DNA of 64,000 bases from Chromobacterium sp. ATCC 53434 (GCF_002848345.1 NZ_CP025429.1:186001-250000); one strand, 5' to 3'. Positions 53,206 to 61,633 are shown, counted from the stretch's first letter. Made by a program: numbers and translations. The notes: generated from the letters alone by a model not told the origin.

Positions 53206-54762
53206 ATGACATTAAGACAGTCTGAGCAGTATATTTCTGATGAGATATTGAATGCGGCACATAAGGCAGCAACGATGGCAAGGTTGTCGCGAGAGATCGG
53301 CGGCAAGACTTGGAAAGAGCGAATTGAGTGCCGGTTTTACCCGAAGGTTGTCATATTCTTCGATGGCACAATGAATAATTACGATGTCAGCCCAGACAAC
53401 AAGTCCAATGTCGCGCGCCTATTTATGGCATCGCATGATGATCCGCAAAGAGATTTATTTAGAAGATATATCCCTGGTGTAGGGACGCCGTATGCGCCAA
53501 AAGATAATCAAGAAGTCGGGGAAGATAAGGGCGGGGCCATCGGGGCAGGATTTGGCAAGGGCGGCGACATGCGCTTGAAGGACGCCATGCTCTTCATCGA
53601 AAAAATGCTAGGTAAAAATTACACCACAGCGATTGCGCATATCAAAATGCTCCGGGTGGATGTGATCGGCTTCTCGCGTGGCGCGACGTTGGCGAGGGCC
53701 TTTGTCAATAAGCTGCTCAAAGAAAAATCCGGCGTTAATGGGAAAGGTCAGCTGATTTACAAGCTGGATTCATATGACATGACGGTGCCGCTGGAGGTTG
53801 GATTCGTTGGCTTGTTCGATACGGTGGCTTCGGTGGGCGGGCCTGCCTTGCATCGTGACTGGGCCAGCGATCTGCGTATTCCGAGCGAGGTGAAGCGTTG
53901 CGTGCATCTGGTAGCGGCGCACGAAGTGCGGCAAGCCTTCCCGTTGGATTCCATCGCCTACCAGGGGAGTTATCCAGAAAACAGCTTGGAAGTGATTTAC
54001 CCGGGCGTGCATTCCGACATTGGTGGCGGCTATTACCCGGATGAACAAGGGCGCAGCATCGAGTACACCAAGATACCGCTTAGAGAGATGTATCTGGAGG
54101 CGATAAAGGCGGGCGTTCCTTTGATGTCGCTGAAAGAGATGGAAGGAAACAATGTTGACAAAGAGTTCTCGATAGAAAACAAAGACAAAGTTGTTGGAAG
54201 TTATCATGCCTATCGAGAATATATTAAAGGCGATGCCTCTGATTTGGTGAGTGGCATCTGGGCGCATCGACCGGCATTTTTTAAATGGCGAAGCGAGATT
54301 GAGCGCAAGAAAGAATACACCAAGCTGCTTGCCGGTTTGGCAGATAGTGCGGATTGCGAGCAATGCTTGGCCGCGCCGGATAATAAAGTCCGGATAGAGC
54401 GAAACGAAAAACAATGGAAGGATCGGAAAATGAAAACGCCGACCGACCAGGGCAAAGAATTGATTACCGAGCAAAAGCGTCTTGCCAAGCAAATGAAATT
54501 CTTGGATGACCCATATGAGCGGGTTGGCAAAGAAACGGTTGCACGGAAACGGAATGAGTATGAAGAATTGATTTTTAATGCATGGAATAGCTCAGAGCTA
54601 TTGCCGGCGGCGGTGGATGAATTCTTTACCCACTATGTGCATGATTCTGTTGCAGCCTTCGATAGTTGGCCATGTGCGTTATATGATCCCCGGAAGATAT
54701 TCTTGCATAGGGATACCGTTCTGGCACGGCATGACGAATTGGATAACGGCCAAATCGTTTAA
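53206..54762 (+). CDS. T6SS phospholipase effector, Tle1-like (DUF2235)
   Basis: A 518-residue alpha/beta-hydrolase. VVIFFDGTMNNYD (48-60) opens the DUF2235 domain. The catalytic triad can be seen: Ser157 in VIGFSRGATLA, Asp205 in FVGLFDTVAS and His269 in YPGVHSDIGGGYY. Tle1 enzymes hydrolyse bacterial membrane phospholipids after delivery by a type VI secretion system. No signal peptide, as expected. No VgrG or other T6SS gene lies in the window, so delivery machinery must be elsewhere. GC content is below the chromosome's. ATG overlaps the DUF3304 stop region without a gap. Confidence 0.85.
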   Translation: MTLRQSEQYISDEILNAAHKAATMARLSREIGGKTWKERIECRFYPKVVIFFDGTMNNYDVSPDNKSNVARLFMASHDDPQRDLFRRYIPGVGTPYAPKDNQEVGEDKGGAIGAGFGKGGDMRLKDAMLFIEKMLGKNYTTAIAHIKMLRVDVIGFSRGATLARAFVNKLLKEKSGVNGKGQLIYKLDSYDMTVPLEVGFVGLFDTVASVGGPALHRDWASDLRIPSEVKRCVHLVAAHEVRQAFPLDSIAYQGSYPENSLEVIYPGVHSDIGGGYYPDEQGRSIEYTKIPLREMYLEAIKAGVPLMSLKEMEGNNVDKEFSIENKDKVVGSYHAYREYIKGDASDLVSGIWAHRPAFFKWRSEIERKKEYTKLLAGLADSADCEQCLAAPDNKVRIERNEKQWKDRKMKTPTDQGKELITEQKRLAKQMKFLDDPYERVGKETVARKRNEYEELIFNAWNSSELLPAAVDEFFTHYVHDSVAAFDSWPCALYDPRKIFLHRDTVLARHDELDNGQIV

Positions 54763-54835
54763 TCAGGACTTGCAGCCACTTCCCCACTGAACAAACAGCA
54801 GGTGTTGACGCTAGAGGTATTGATAATATTGGGGG

Positions 54836-54877
54836 TGTTGGTCTAGCTGAAAGCACAGGCATTTGGCTAGGCCAACA
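54836..54877. other. Hairpin after the effector gene
   Basis: TGTTGGTCTAGC (54836-54847) pairs with GCTAGGCCAACA (54866-54877) with one G-T pair. There is no T-run, so termination is uncertain. A second GC-rich hairpin at about 54884-54911 lies between it and the convergent gene. Confidence 0.45.
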
Positions 54878-54919
54878 TCCAGCAAAGGGGGCGTCATGAT
54901 AACCGCCCCTTATCGCGTC

Positions 54920-55351
54920 TCAGCCTTCCAACTTGGCGGGCACCGCATCAAAGCCCGGCAAGGGCTGGATGCTTAGCACCCGGTCGCCGTAGGCTGCCCG
55001 CGCCCACTTGGCGACCTGCTGGCCTGTTCTTGGCGGCGTGGCCATGTGCCAGACGCGGCGGCGGTCGTTGAGGTCGATGCGCCATAGCCAGACTTTCCCC
55101 AGCGCCACGCCGTCCCGCAACTGGAAGCTTTGGCAATGCCCAGCCAGGCCCAGGCTGGCGGGCTGTCGATGCTCGCCGCAGCGCTGGCCATCGCAAGCCC
55201 GGCAAGCGCGACAAAGCAAGGGCAAGCCCTCGGCAGCCGGGAGCAATGCCCCGGCCAGTTCGGCAGCCGTCGCGCGGTCTGCGGGCGCTGCCGTGGCTTC
55301 GGGTTGGGCCTGCGGCAATTCGGCGAACCAGTCAGCCAGATCAGGCAGCAT
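54920..55351 (-). CDS. Hypothetical protein of the satellite element (143 aa)
   Basis: Starts MLPDLADWF at 55351 and overlaps the primase-helicase stop by 11 bp, so it is translated with it. A Cys cluster (LLCRACRACDGQRCGEH) may bind zinc; the C-terminal half (VWLWRIDLNDRRRVWHM, VAKWARAAYGDRVLSI) is compact and aromatic. No family recognised. It is the last gene of the minus-strand replication operon. Confidence 0.6.
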   Translation of the reverse strand: MLPDLADWFAELPQAQPEATAAPADRATAAELAGALLPAAEGLPLLCRACRACDGQRCGEHRQPASLGLAGHCQSFQLRDGVALGKVWLWRIDLNDRRRVWHMATPPRTGQQVAKWARAAYGDRVLSIQPLPGFDAVPAKLEG

Positions 55352-58226
55352 CGTCGATTTCCGGCGCATTGTCGGCGAACAAAGCCGAAGTCACGCAATA
55401 CACCTTGGCCCGCCCGCTCTTGCTGTACTTCGCTTCTGGCGTGGTGCGCACTTGCAGCATATTGCCCGCTCCCTTGGTGGTTTCCAGCGCGCCGCGCGCC
55501 GCCAATAGCTTGCATACCCGGTTCGCGTCCACCCCGGCGCACACTTCCGCGCGGAAGCTTTCCGGCAGCACGTAATACTTGATCAAGCCGGATAGCTTGT
55601 CCTTGAGCCGGTAGCCGCAGCGGCTGATGGTCTTGGGCGCGTGGTCGTCAGGGTCGGGCGCGTGGCCGTCCTGTTCGTGCAAGATGCTTTCATTGGATAG
55701 CCGGGTGAAGCGCGCTTCGCCGTGCTGCTCGAAGAACAAGCGCACCTTGGCCAAGATGTCTTCATCCTCTCGATTGCCCGCCGTGCCGCGCATTTTCAGC
55801 CAGTCGGCAAAGCAAGCTTTAGCGGCCTGCCATGCCGTCCCCTTGGGCCAGCCAGTCACGCCCCAGGCGCTGGCCAGCTCGCCTGCAATCCCCACCAGGG
55901 CGAAGCGGGCGGCGGCGCGATGCGCTTGGCCATGGGCTTCGTTGGGCAAGACTTCGCTGTCAAAGCGCGCCAGCTGCTGGCGAATCAGACCGGCCAAGCC
56001 GTCTTTCTCCTGCACCAGCCGTTCCAGATAGGCGCGCGCGGCGCTGCCGTGCTGCTGGATCACGGTGGCCTTGATATGGTCGGATAGGGCTTGGCCGCCG
56101 TCCTTGTCATGCAGGGTATCGAACAAGCCTAAGCCCTGGCCCGCGTCGGCGGGAACCGCCAACATGCGGATTTCCATCCCGGCTTTCATTTGCTGCTTGG
56201 CCTCGGCCATGTGCGCCGCAAGGGTCTTTTCGCCGGAAGACAAAAACAGCACGCGCCATTCCGCCACCGCGCCCCGGCTGCCGCCCTTGTCATTGGCCCG
56301 GCTCTTGCCGCGTCCATTGCCCAGCATATAAACGGCCTCGCCAATAATGCGGGAGTCGCATTGATGGATTTCATCCAAGGTCAGCAGGCAATCGGAATAG
56401 GCTGCCGCGATGGACTCCAAAGCGTTGTCAGTCGCACGCCAGGTTTGCAGATAACCCGGCCCGCCGAACACGCTGGCGGCGGCTTGCAATAGCGTGGTTT
56501 TGCCTTGCGAGCTGTCGCCATAGAAGTGAAAGCCGCCCGACTCGCTGCCCAGGATGCCCAGCAGCGGCCCGGCGAAGGCGCAGGACACGGCGAAGGCTAG
56601 GCGGCTATTGCCGACGCAGTAGCGCGCCATATCGCTTTGCCAGCCTTCCAGGCTGCCCGCACATTGCATGGCCTCGCGCTGTTTCTGCGCCGCCTCGAAC
56701 ACCAGGCGTTCCCCTGCCTGGCCAAGCTGCACATCCGGCAACAAGAAGACATCGCCATGCCAGCCCAAGCGCGGCACGATGGTCGCGCGTTCGTCGCCAT
56801 CGTAGCGGCCCAGGTATTCCAACAGCCTTTGACGTGCCTTCGGGCCTGCGCCCAACAGCAGGCCGCGCGATAGCAAGCCCTTGATCACTTCCGCCCCTTC
56901 GCTGGATGCCAGCTGTTCGGATGGGATGTTCCATTCCTTGAGGTTGCCGTCTGGATCAGAGAAGCGCACCAGCAAGCCCCAGCTGCCCGCGTTCTTGTCG
57001 CGGGTGCGGGCCAGGATTTCCAGCTTGCTGCAAATCCATAGCGGCGTGTCCATGTCCTCGGTTTGGAAATAGACGCCGCGTTCCGACAGCTTGAAGGGAT
57101 TCCCCAGGGCAGACGGGGCCGGGTGCGGGGCGCTGGCCGCAGGCGCGGCGGCGATTTCACTTGCTTGGCTAGTCGATGTTGCGACGGTTTCGGCTGCTGG
57201 CTCCGCCTCCAGCAACAGACGCAGATGCGCCGCTGTCCAGCCACGCGCCAGGGCGTCGGCGGCATCGTCGCCGCTGTCCCATTGTCCGCCGTCCAGCAAG
57301 GCAGGGGCGTGCTCCGTTCCGCCAGGGCGGCAGGTTTCGAAGCGTTCGACGGGAATATGGCTGACAGAGGCCGCGCCGACTTTGGCCAGTTGCGCTGCGA
57401 CGGCGGTGGCCGCTTCCCAGCCCGGCGCGTCGTAGTCGCGCCAGATCAGGCAATGCCGCCCGGCCAGCGGGCGGAAATCGGCCTTGCTTACGGCTTCCGC
57501 GCCATTCATCCAGCACACGGCGACATGCTCCGGCAGCAGCTGCGCGGCGGCGTCGGCGGCTTTCTCACCCTCGCAGATCACAACCGGCGCGTCAGGCCGC
57601 GCGGCCAAGCGATCCAGACCATACAGCGGGCGCGGCGCGTTCAGGTTCTTCCAGCGCCAGGCAGTCTTGCCGCTGTCCGCGTCTTTCCATACGGAGAGCG
57701 GGAAATAGTCCTTGTTGCGGCCATTCTGGCCCGGCTCCAGCCGCACCACAAACACCAAGGGTTGCCCTGCGGCGTCGTTGTATCGCCAAAATTGCACCGG
57801 CTTGCCGGGATGATGCGGCTTGCTGCGCGGCATCTTGCCCATGAGGTTGGCGGGAATCGGCAATACCGCCTCGGCGGCGGGAACAGCTGCAGGCAGCTGC
57901 GCGGGGGCGCTGGCGGCGGGCGCTTCGCCATTGATGATGCCCAGCAAGCGGGCCAAGTCCTTGCAGGCTTCTCCTTGGCCGTAGGATTTGAGGTAAGCGA
58001 CTAGGGCAATCACGTCGCCGCCTTTGTCGCCGCTGGCGAAGTCCGCCCACACGCCCGTATTGACGTTGATGGAGAACGAGCCGTAACCCTCGTCGCTTCG
58101 AGCTGAATTGATCATCTGGATTTCGTGGTGGATCTGTTTCCAGTGGACTCCGGCCCAATCCAGCACACGGGGCAGCGCCGACAGCGAGGCGCGCTTGACT
58201 TCCTCAAAGGGTAATTTAGCCGCCAT
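55341..58226 (-). CDS. Satellite primase-helicase: TOPRIM plus DUF927/SF3-like ATPase
   Basis: A 961-residue replication protein. The N-terminal part (about 45-100, GVWADFASGDKGGDVIALV) resembles primase zinc-binding domains but lacks the cysteines. A TOPRIM-like domain follows (VVICEGEKAADAAAQLL, about 210-225, and HCLIWRDYDAPG). The DUF927 helicase domain has Walker A in FYGDSSQGKTTLLQ (about 570) and Walker B in LLTLDEIHQCDS (about 615). Such proteins replicate P4-like satellites and related mobile elements. ATG at 58226 follows the previous stop by two bases. Confidence 0.82.
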   Translation of the reverse strand: MAAKLPFEEVKRASLSALPRVLDWAGVHWKQIHHEIQMINSARSDEGYGSFSINVNTGVWADFASGDKGGDVIALVAYLKSYGQGEACKDLARLLGIINGEAPAASAPAQLPAAVPAAEAVLPIPANLMGKMPRSKPHHPGKPVQFWRYNDAAGQPLVFVVRLEPGQNGRNKDYFPLSVWKDADSGKTAWRWKNLNAPRPLYGLDRLAARPDAPVVICEGEKAADAAAQLLPEHVAVCWMNGAEAVSKADFRPLAGRHCLIWRDYDAPGWEAATAVAAQLAKVGAASVSHIPVERFETCRPGGTEHAPALLDGGQWDSGDDAADALARGWTAAHLRLLLEAEPAAETVATSTSQASEIAAAPAASAPHPAPSALGNPFKLSERGVYFQTEDMDTPLWICSKLEILARTRDKNAGSWGLLVRFSDPDGNLKEWNIPSEQLASSEGAEVIKGLLSRGLLLGAGPKARQRLLEYLGRYDGDERATIVPRLGWHGDVFLLPDVQLGQAGERLVFEAAQKQREAMQCAGSLEGWQSDMARYCVGNSRLAFAVSCAFAGPLLGILGSESGGFHFYGDSSQGKTTLLQAAASVFGGPGYLQTWRATDNALESIAAAYSDCLLTLDEIHQCDSRIIGEAVYMLGNGRGKSRANDKGGSRGAVAEWRVLFLSSGEKTLAAHMAEAKQQMKAGMEIRMLAVPADAGQGLGLFDTLHDKDGGQALSDHIKATVIQQHGSAARAYLERLVQEKDGLAGLIRQQLARFDSEVLPNEAHGQAHRAAARFALVGIAGELASAWGVTGWPKGTAWQAAKACFADWLKMRGTAGNREDEDILAKVRLFFEQHGEARFTRLSNESILHEQDGHAPDPDDHAPKTISRCGYRLKDKLSGLIKYYVLPESFRAEVCAGVDANRVCKLLAARGALETTKGAGNMLQVRTTPEAKYSKSGRAKVYCVTSALFADNAPEIDDAA

Positions 58227-58228
58227 CG

Positions 58229-58552
58229 TCAATACTCCCCCACTTGCGCCATATCGAGCGCCAAGGGCGCGCCTTCGGCGAGGTCGGCCACCAGCTCAGC
58301 CAGCAGGCCGGGTTGATGATCACGGGCGAACAGCGCCAGCGAATCGGCGATGACAGGCAGCAAGGGCGCGAGGAAACCGCACAAGGCGGCGCGGGCCATA
58401 TTGCTTTGCTGCTCGGCGGAATAGCCTTGCATGCCCTGCACGGTGGCCACGTAGGCCAGCAGTTCAAGCGCGTAGTCTCGGCCATCGTGATAAGCGGCCA
58501 CCGCGCCCGGCAAGGCACTGGAGAAGGGAAGGCATAAGGTGTTGTGGTACAT
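58229..58552 (-). CDS. Hypothetical protein (107 aa)
   Basis: An alpha-helical, acidic protein of no recognised family (YALELLAYVATVQGMQGYS, LLAELVADLAEGAPL). It precedes the primase-helicase by two bases and so belongs to that operon. A reading frame in another phase covers it, but the hydrophobic pattern of this one is more protein-like. Confidence 0.55.
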   Translation of the reverse strand: MYHNTLCLPFSSALPGAVAAYHDGRDYALELLAYVATVQGMQGYSAEQQSNMARAALCGFLAPLLPVIADSLALFARDHQPGLLAELVADLAEGAPLALDMAQVGEY

Positions 58553-58683
58553 GTTTGAATCCTTTTCGCGCAGGCCGACAAGGGCGCACCTGGCGTTTTT
58601 TTGAGCGTGAGAAGGCCCGCGCCCGGCATCGTGTCCGTTCGTTGGTCAGGGCCGCCCCGTGTCTCAGTTGTAAGGGAAGGGAT

Positions 58684-59028
58684 TTAGGTGTTGGCAGGCT
58701 TTGCCGTATCGAGCGCGGTTTCGATTAGCGACAACTCCATGCCGCACATCAAGCCGACAATCCAGCCGCGCAGGCGCTGCTGCTCCGGCGTCAATGGCCC
58801 TGTCAGCCCCAGGCGCAGAAGAAGCTGATCACGGCAGTTTTCAATCGTGTGGCCAATGTCACCGCTAATGGACGCCACGGAGAAAGCAAGCTCACCCTCG
58901 CCGCATCCCATCATGTAGGACAGTTCGCCAGCCTCAAGCCTACCTTTGTCTATTTCCTGCCCGTAGCTGCGGATGGTTTGCATGAAGCTATCCATACGGC
59001 CTTTGGAGTCAATGCATAGCGCTTTCAT
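58684..59028 (-). CDS. Hypothetical protein (114 aa)
   Basis: A soluble helical protein (RSYGQEIDKGRLEAGELSYM, QRLRGWIVGLMCGMELSL), unrecognised. It overlaps the 172-aa gene upstream by four bases. The gap of 131 bp to the next gene contains no clear feature. Confidence 0.55.
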   Translation of the reverse strand: MKALCIDSKGRMDSFMQTIRSYGQEIDKGRLEAGELSYMMGCGEGELAFSVASISGDIGHTIENCRDQLLLRLGLTGPLTPEQQRLRGWIVGLMCGMELSLIETALDTAKPANT

Positions 59029-59543
59029 GCTTGAGTTCCCCGGCTGTTGGCGGACACTTTGCGCGACGCGCTCTTGGGCGCCCGCGACAAACTCATGACA
59101 TGCCGGAACGCCGGATGCTGGCTGACGCGGCGCAGTTCGGCGGCGTCATCGGGCACGCTGGCGTGGCCGATCAGGCTGGCCATGCCTCCCCAGAATCCAG
59201 TAATGAGGCCCGTCATGAAGTCCAAGGGCGCTTGTCCGGCCACCGGCTGGGCATAGCCGGTTTGGTCGATCATGTCGCGCAGGAAGCGATAACCTAGGCT
59301 GTACAACTCCATGCCGTTCTCGCGGACATAGGCTCCCGTTTCGCCGTAGTGGCCGGTTTCGCAGCGCTGGAACAGCGTTTGCAGGTTCTCCAGCATCAGG
59401 CGGCCTTGTTGCAGCCCATTTTCAAAGGTGCGTGGCATGCCCGGCGGCACGTCCATGAACGGCGCATCGCGGGTGCTGTCGCCGTAAGAGATCAGGCGGG
59501 CGCGGTCTTTCAGGTAAGCGGCGCGGTAGTTGGGTTGCGTCAT
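59025..59543 (-). CDS. Hypothetical protein (172 aa)
   Basis: An unrecognised element protein with a helical core (LQQGRLMLENLQTLFQRCE, LDFMTGLITGFWGGMASLI) and a basic, Ser-rich tail. Overlaps the Icd-like gene by four bases, so it is in the same operon. Confidence 0.55.
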   Translation of the reverse strand: MTQPNYRAAYLKDRARLISYGDSTRDAPFMDVPPGMPRTFENGLQQGRLMLENLQTLFQRCETGHYGETGAYVRENGMELYSLGYRFLRDMIDQTGYAQPVAGQAPLDFMTGLITGFWGGMASLIGHASVPDDAAELRRVSQHPAFRHVMSLSRAPKSASRKVSANSRGTQA

Positions 59544-59722
59544 GCCGCACCCCCTGCCATCACGGCGTAGCCTTGGGCTGCGGGCAAAACCGCCACGGCG
59601 CGACCAGTCTGCGCCAGGTAGGCGCGGGCGTAGTTCACCGCCTCCGCTTCAAGCGGAAAATGGGCGATGGGATGGCGAACGGCAGGGAATAGGCGCGACA
59701 GGGCGCGGGAAAGCTTAGGCAT
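59540..59722 (-). CDS. Small Icd/Ash-associated protein under C4-RNA control (60 aa)
   Basis: A 60-codon gene (MPKLSRALSRLFPAVRHPIA...) with a strong ribosome site GGAGG eight bases before the ATG. The bases CACTAAGG that include the start of this site are the downstream target motif of the antisense RNA at 59783-59866. In phages P1/P7 the C4 RNA blocks the corresponding icd/ant ribosome site in this way. The function of the protein is unknown. Confidence 0.6.
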   Translation of the reverse strand: MPKLSRALSRLFPAVRHPIAHFPLEAEAVNYARAYLAQTGRAVAVLPAAQGYAVMAGGAA

Positions 59723-60001
59723 GGTGATTGCCTCCTTAGTGGGTTTAGACCCGCTCCCCGCTGCTAAACGGGGGTGGCGAGCGCATGGCGGGGTTAGCAG
59801 ACCGGCACTAAGGAACCGGCAGCCCGAAGGCTCCCCACCACGGCCCGCCATGGAAGGCGCACGTGTGGCGTACTGCGGACGCAAAAAAACCGCTTTCGCG
59901 GCGTCATCCGCCTTAGTGTTCGGGCTGCTAAACCCGGTGCCGCTATTGAACAGCACGCCGGAATTATGGCCCGCCTGGCTCAAGGTGGCAAGTGTCATCA
60001 T
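59540..60001 (-). CDS. Ash/Icd-like overlapping reading frame (alternative long form)
   Basis: An open frame begins MMTLATLSQAGHNSGVL at 60001, overlapping the KilA-N stop, passes through the antisense RNA (MAGRGGEPSGCRFLSAGL) and runs without a stop into the 60-aa gene in the same frame. GHNSGVL and MAGRGG resemble the Ash/Icd-like proteins annotated across P4/P1 immunity regions. Whether it is translated is uncertain because the RNA structure alone could keep this frame open. Confidence 0.35.
   Translation of the reverse strand: MMTLATLSQAGHNSGVLFNSGTGFSSPNTKADDAAKAVFLRPQYATRAPSMAGRGGEPSGCRFLSAGLLTPPCARHPRLAAGSGSKPTKEAITMPKLSRALSRLFPAVRHPIAHFPLEAEAVNYARAYLAQTGRAVAVLPAAQGYAVMAGGAA
59783..59866 (-). 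ncRNA. C4-type antisense RNA of the immunity region
   Basis: On the minus strand a stem GGCGGG/CCCGCC (59844-59849 with 59787-59792) closes over a UUCG-capped hairpin (59821-59832) and a CCGG hairpin whose loop holds CCTTAGTG (59806-59813). CTGCTAAC (59793-59800) follows. Both 8-mers are complementary to CACTAAGG and GTTTAGCAG, which occur upstream (59911-59918, 59925-59933) and downstream (59734-59741, 59761-59769). This is the a'/b' versus a/b logic of P1/P7 C4 RNA and the seqA/B/C logic of P4. Confidence 0.72.
59883..59901 (-). terminator. Terminator in the immunity leader
   Basis: On the minus strand CCGC-GAAA-GCGG is followed by seven T. It lies between the upstream target motifs and the antisense RNA, where P4-type immunity terminates transcription early. 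Confidence 0.7.
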
Positions 60002-60672
60002 GCGGTCAGTCTCCTTGTGTCATTGGCGGGTAGGGCGAGGCGCTGGCGCTGCTCATTGGCAAACGTCAGCAGCGCGGCCTTGCGTTCATCGTAGCTTTTC
60101 CCCATGCCCAGCAGCACGGCGTCTTGACGCTCCAGCAGCTCCAGAAGGCGCAGCTCTGGCACACTTAGCACGTCCCGGTTGATGGGGGAAAACTGGCCAG
60201 AAAACACCCAATTGATCAGCCTGGCCTCATTGGCGTAGTGGTGTGCGGCGCTGTTCTTGCCGATGGCCTGGCGGTGCAAGTTCACCATGTCGCATAACAG
60301 CCGGTGATTGCTGGCAGCGGCCACGCGGGCGGCGCTCCAGTCGTCAGGCTTGGACTGTCCACGGATCAGGGCGTCAATCTGCATGTCGCACCAGACAGCA
60401 AAACGTGCATCCAGCCACTGAGCAAAGCGCACGGCCAGTTTCGGATGCATCCAGGTGCCGCCATTGTTGCCCCGCTTGGTCTTCAAAAGTGAGCCAGGCT
60501 CACATTTGAGCATGTCGGCCAGCGTGGCGATGTACTCCTGTGTGCCGTCTTGGTTGAGCCAGTCCACGGGGCGCTTGCCGAACTTCACCGCTGCTTCTGT
60601 GGCATTAAACCAAGCGTCTTGCGTGAATTGCATCGCCTGGCCGTTGAAATCGGCCTGAATCAACTTGGTCAT
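59998..60672 (-). CDS. KilA-N domain protein
   Basis: A 224-residue phage-type protein. The KilA-N domain (about 1-100) is shown by WFNATEAAVKFGKRPVDWL, LLKTKRGNNGGTWMHPKLA and FAQWLDARFAVWCDMQID. The C-terminal part is unrecognised. KilA-N proteins are DNA-binding and often act as antirepressors in phages with C4-type immunity, which fits the RNA just downstream. Overlaps the next upstream gene by four bases. Confidence 0.82.
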   Translation of the reverse strand: MTKLIQADFNGQAMQFTQDAWFNATEAAVKFGKRPVDWLNQDGTQEYIATLADMLKCEPGSLLKTKRGNNGGTWMHPKLAVRFAQWLDARFAVWCDMQIDALIRGQSKPDDWSAARVAAASNHRLLCDMVNLHRQAIGKNSAAHHYANEARLINWVFSGQFSPINRDVLSVPELRLLELLERQDAVLLGMGKSYDERKAALLTFANEQRQRLALPANDTRRLTA

Positions 60673-60953
60673 TGCGCGGCCTCAATGTCGTTTGCGTGCT
60701 GGGCCTTCGGCATTTGCCGGTTAGTCAATGCGACAGTCGGCGCAGTGGCCACTACGTCGCAGGCGGGCAATAACGCCAAAATCAGCACGATTGCAATCGT
60801 GCGGGGGTGAAAGCGCATATTACCCAGGCGGGCGAGGCTTCGTAGCGCCTGAGACCGCGCTGCGGTATGATCATGGCGCAATGCAACCAATTTGGATTGG
60901 ATGACGGCCTCGCGTGTTACAGCACGCGGGGCTTTTGTTTTATGGGCTTTCAT
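60669..60953 (-). CDS. Hypothetical protein with a membrane segment (94 aa)
   Basis: Starts MKAHKTKAPRAV at 60953 and ends in an ATGA overlap with the KilA-N gene. A basic N-terminal half is followed by one hydrophobic segment (IAIVLILALLPAC, about 55-68) and a short tail. An internal ATG (MRFHPRTIAIV) would give a typical small lipoprotein, so the real start may be later. Confidence 0.45.
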   Translation of the reverse strand: MKAHKTKAPRAVTREAVIQSKLVALRHDHTAARSQALRSLARLGNMRFHPRTIAIVLILALLPACDVVATAPTVALTNRQMPKAQHANDIEAAQ

Positions 60954-60955
60954 CG

Positions 60956-61174
60956 TCATAGCTCCGGGATGGTGATATTGAGGGCGCGCATGCAGCGTTC
61001 GGCATTGCGCATCTGCTTTGCGTCTGAGGCATGGGCATATTGCCGGTACAGGCCATGCAGGTACTCGCTTGCCCAATGGGCAGCGGTGCGAGACCCAGAA
61101 ACGACAAAGCCCGCTTGCGCGGGCTTGTCTGGGTTGCCGATAAGCGGCAGATCGGGCGGAAGATCATTTTTCAT
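60956..61174 (-). CDS. Hypothetical protein (72 aa)
   Basis: A small soluble protein (DLPLIGNPDKPAQAGFVVS, MRNAERCMRALNITIPEL), unrecognised. It sits between the AlpA-like and the membrane-segment genes with tight spacing, as part of the element's early operon. Confidence 0.5.
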   Translation of the reverse strand: MKNDLPPDLPLIGNPDKPAQAGFVVSGSRTAAHWASEYLHGLYRQYAHASDAKQMRNAERCMRALNITIPEL

Positions 61175-61186
61175 TTGATTATCCTT

Positions 61187-61402
61187 TCATGCGGTTTGCG
61201 CTTGGCGCGCGGCGGCGACTCGTTCCGCCAACCAACTTTCTACGTCCGTCGATAACCAGGCCACACAGCGCGGGGACAATTGAATCTGTCTTGGGAATTT
61301 CCCTTGCTGAATGAGCGCGTAAAGGCTGCTGCGGCTTAAGCCGGTGGCTTTGATTACGTCAGGAAGGCGAAGCATGCAGGCGGAGGGGTTCAGATTGATC
61401 AT
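61187..61402 (-). CDS. AlpA-family transcriptional regulator
   Basis: A 71-residue MerR-like helix-turn-helix protein: LRLPDVIKATGLSRSSLYAL, GKFPRQIQLSPRCVAWL and WLAERVAAAR match phage AlpA proteins. They activate excisionase or integrase genes of P4-like elements. Confidence 0.85.
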   Translation of the reverse strand: MINLNPSACMLRLPDVIKATGLSRSSLYALIQQGKFPRQIQLSPRCVAWLSTDVESWLAERVAAARQAQTA

Positions 61403-61426
61403 GATTGAATTCCTTATCGGGTTGGA

Positions 61427-61633
61427 TTAAAGGGGGTGAACGGCACGCGCCGCGACGAAGGCTTGCAGATCGGAAAGGCGGTACATGCACTTGCGCCCAA
61501 TGCGGTAATACCGCAAGCCATAGCGCCCGGTGCTGGCCCATTCATTGAGCGTGTACGGCGACAGGCCCAGCCACTCGGCGGCCTCCGGCCTACTCATCAG
61601 GTGGTCTTTGCTATCAGGAACGGGAATGGACAT
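61427..61633 (-). CDS. Excisionase-like helix-turn-helix protein (68 aa)
   Basis: A HTH_17-type protein: MSRPEAAEWLGLSPYTLNEWA and YYRIGRKCMYRLSDLQAFV. The start MSIPVPD at 61633 follows GAGAAAG. Similar proteins act as excisionases or repressors. It lies 24 bp from the AlpA-like gene and just downstream (minus strand) of a stack of terminators. Confidence 0.78.
   Translation of the reverse strand: MSIPVPDSKDHLMSRPEAAEWLGLSPYTLNEWASTGRYGLRYYRIGRKCMYRLSDLQAFVAARAVHPL

Noticed and set aside
53206..54762. Local complete T6SS cluster
   Set aside because: No vgrG, hcp, tss or paar gene is visible; only the effector and its partner are present.
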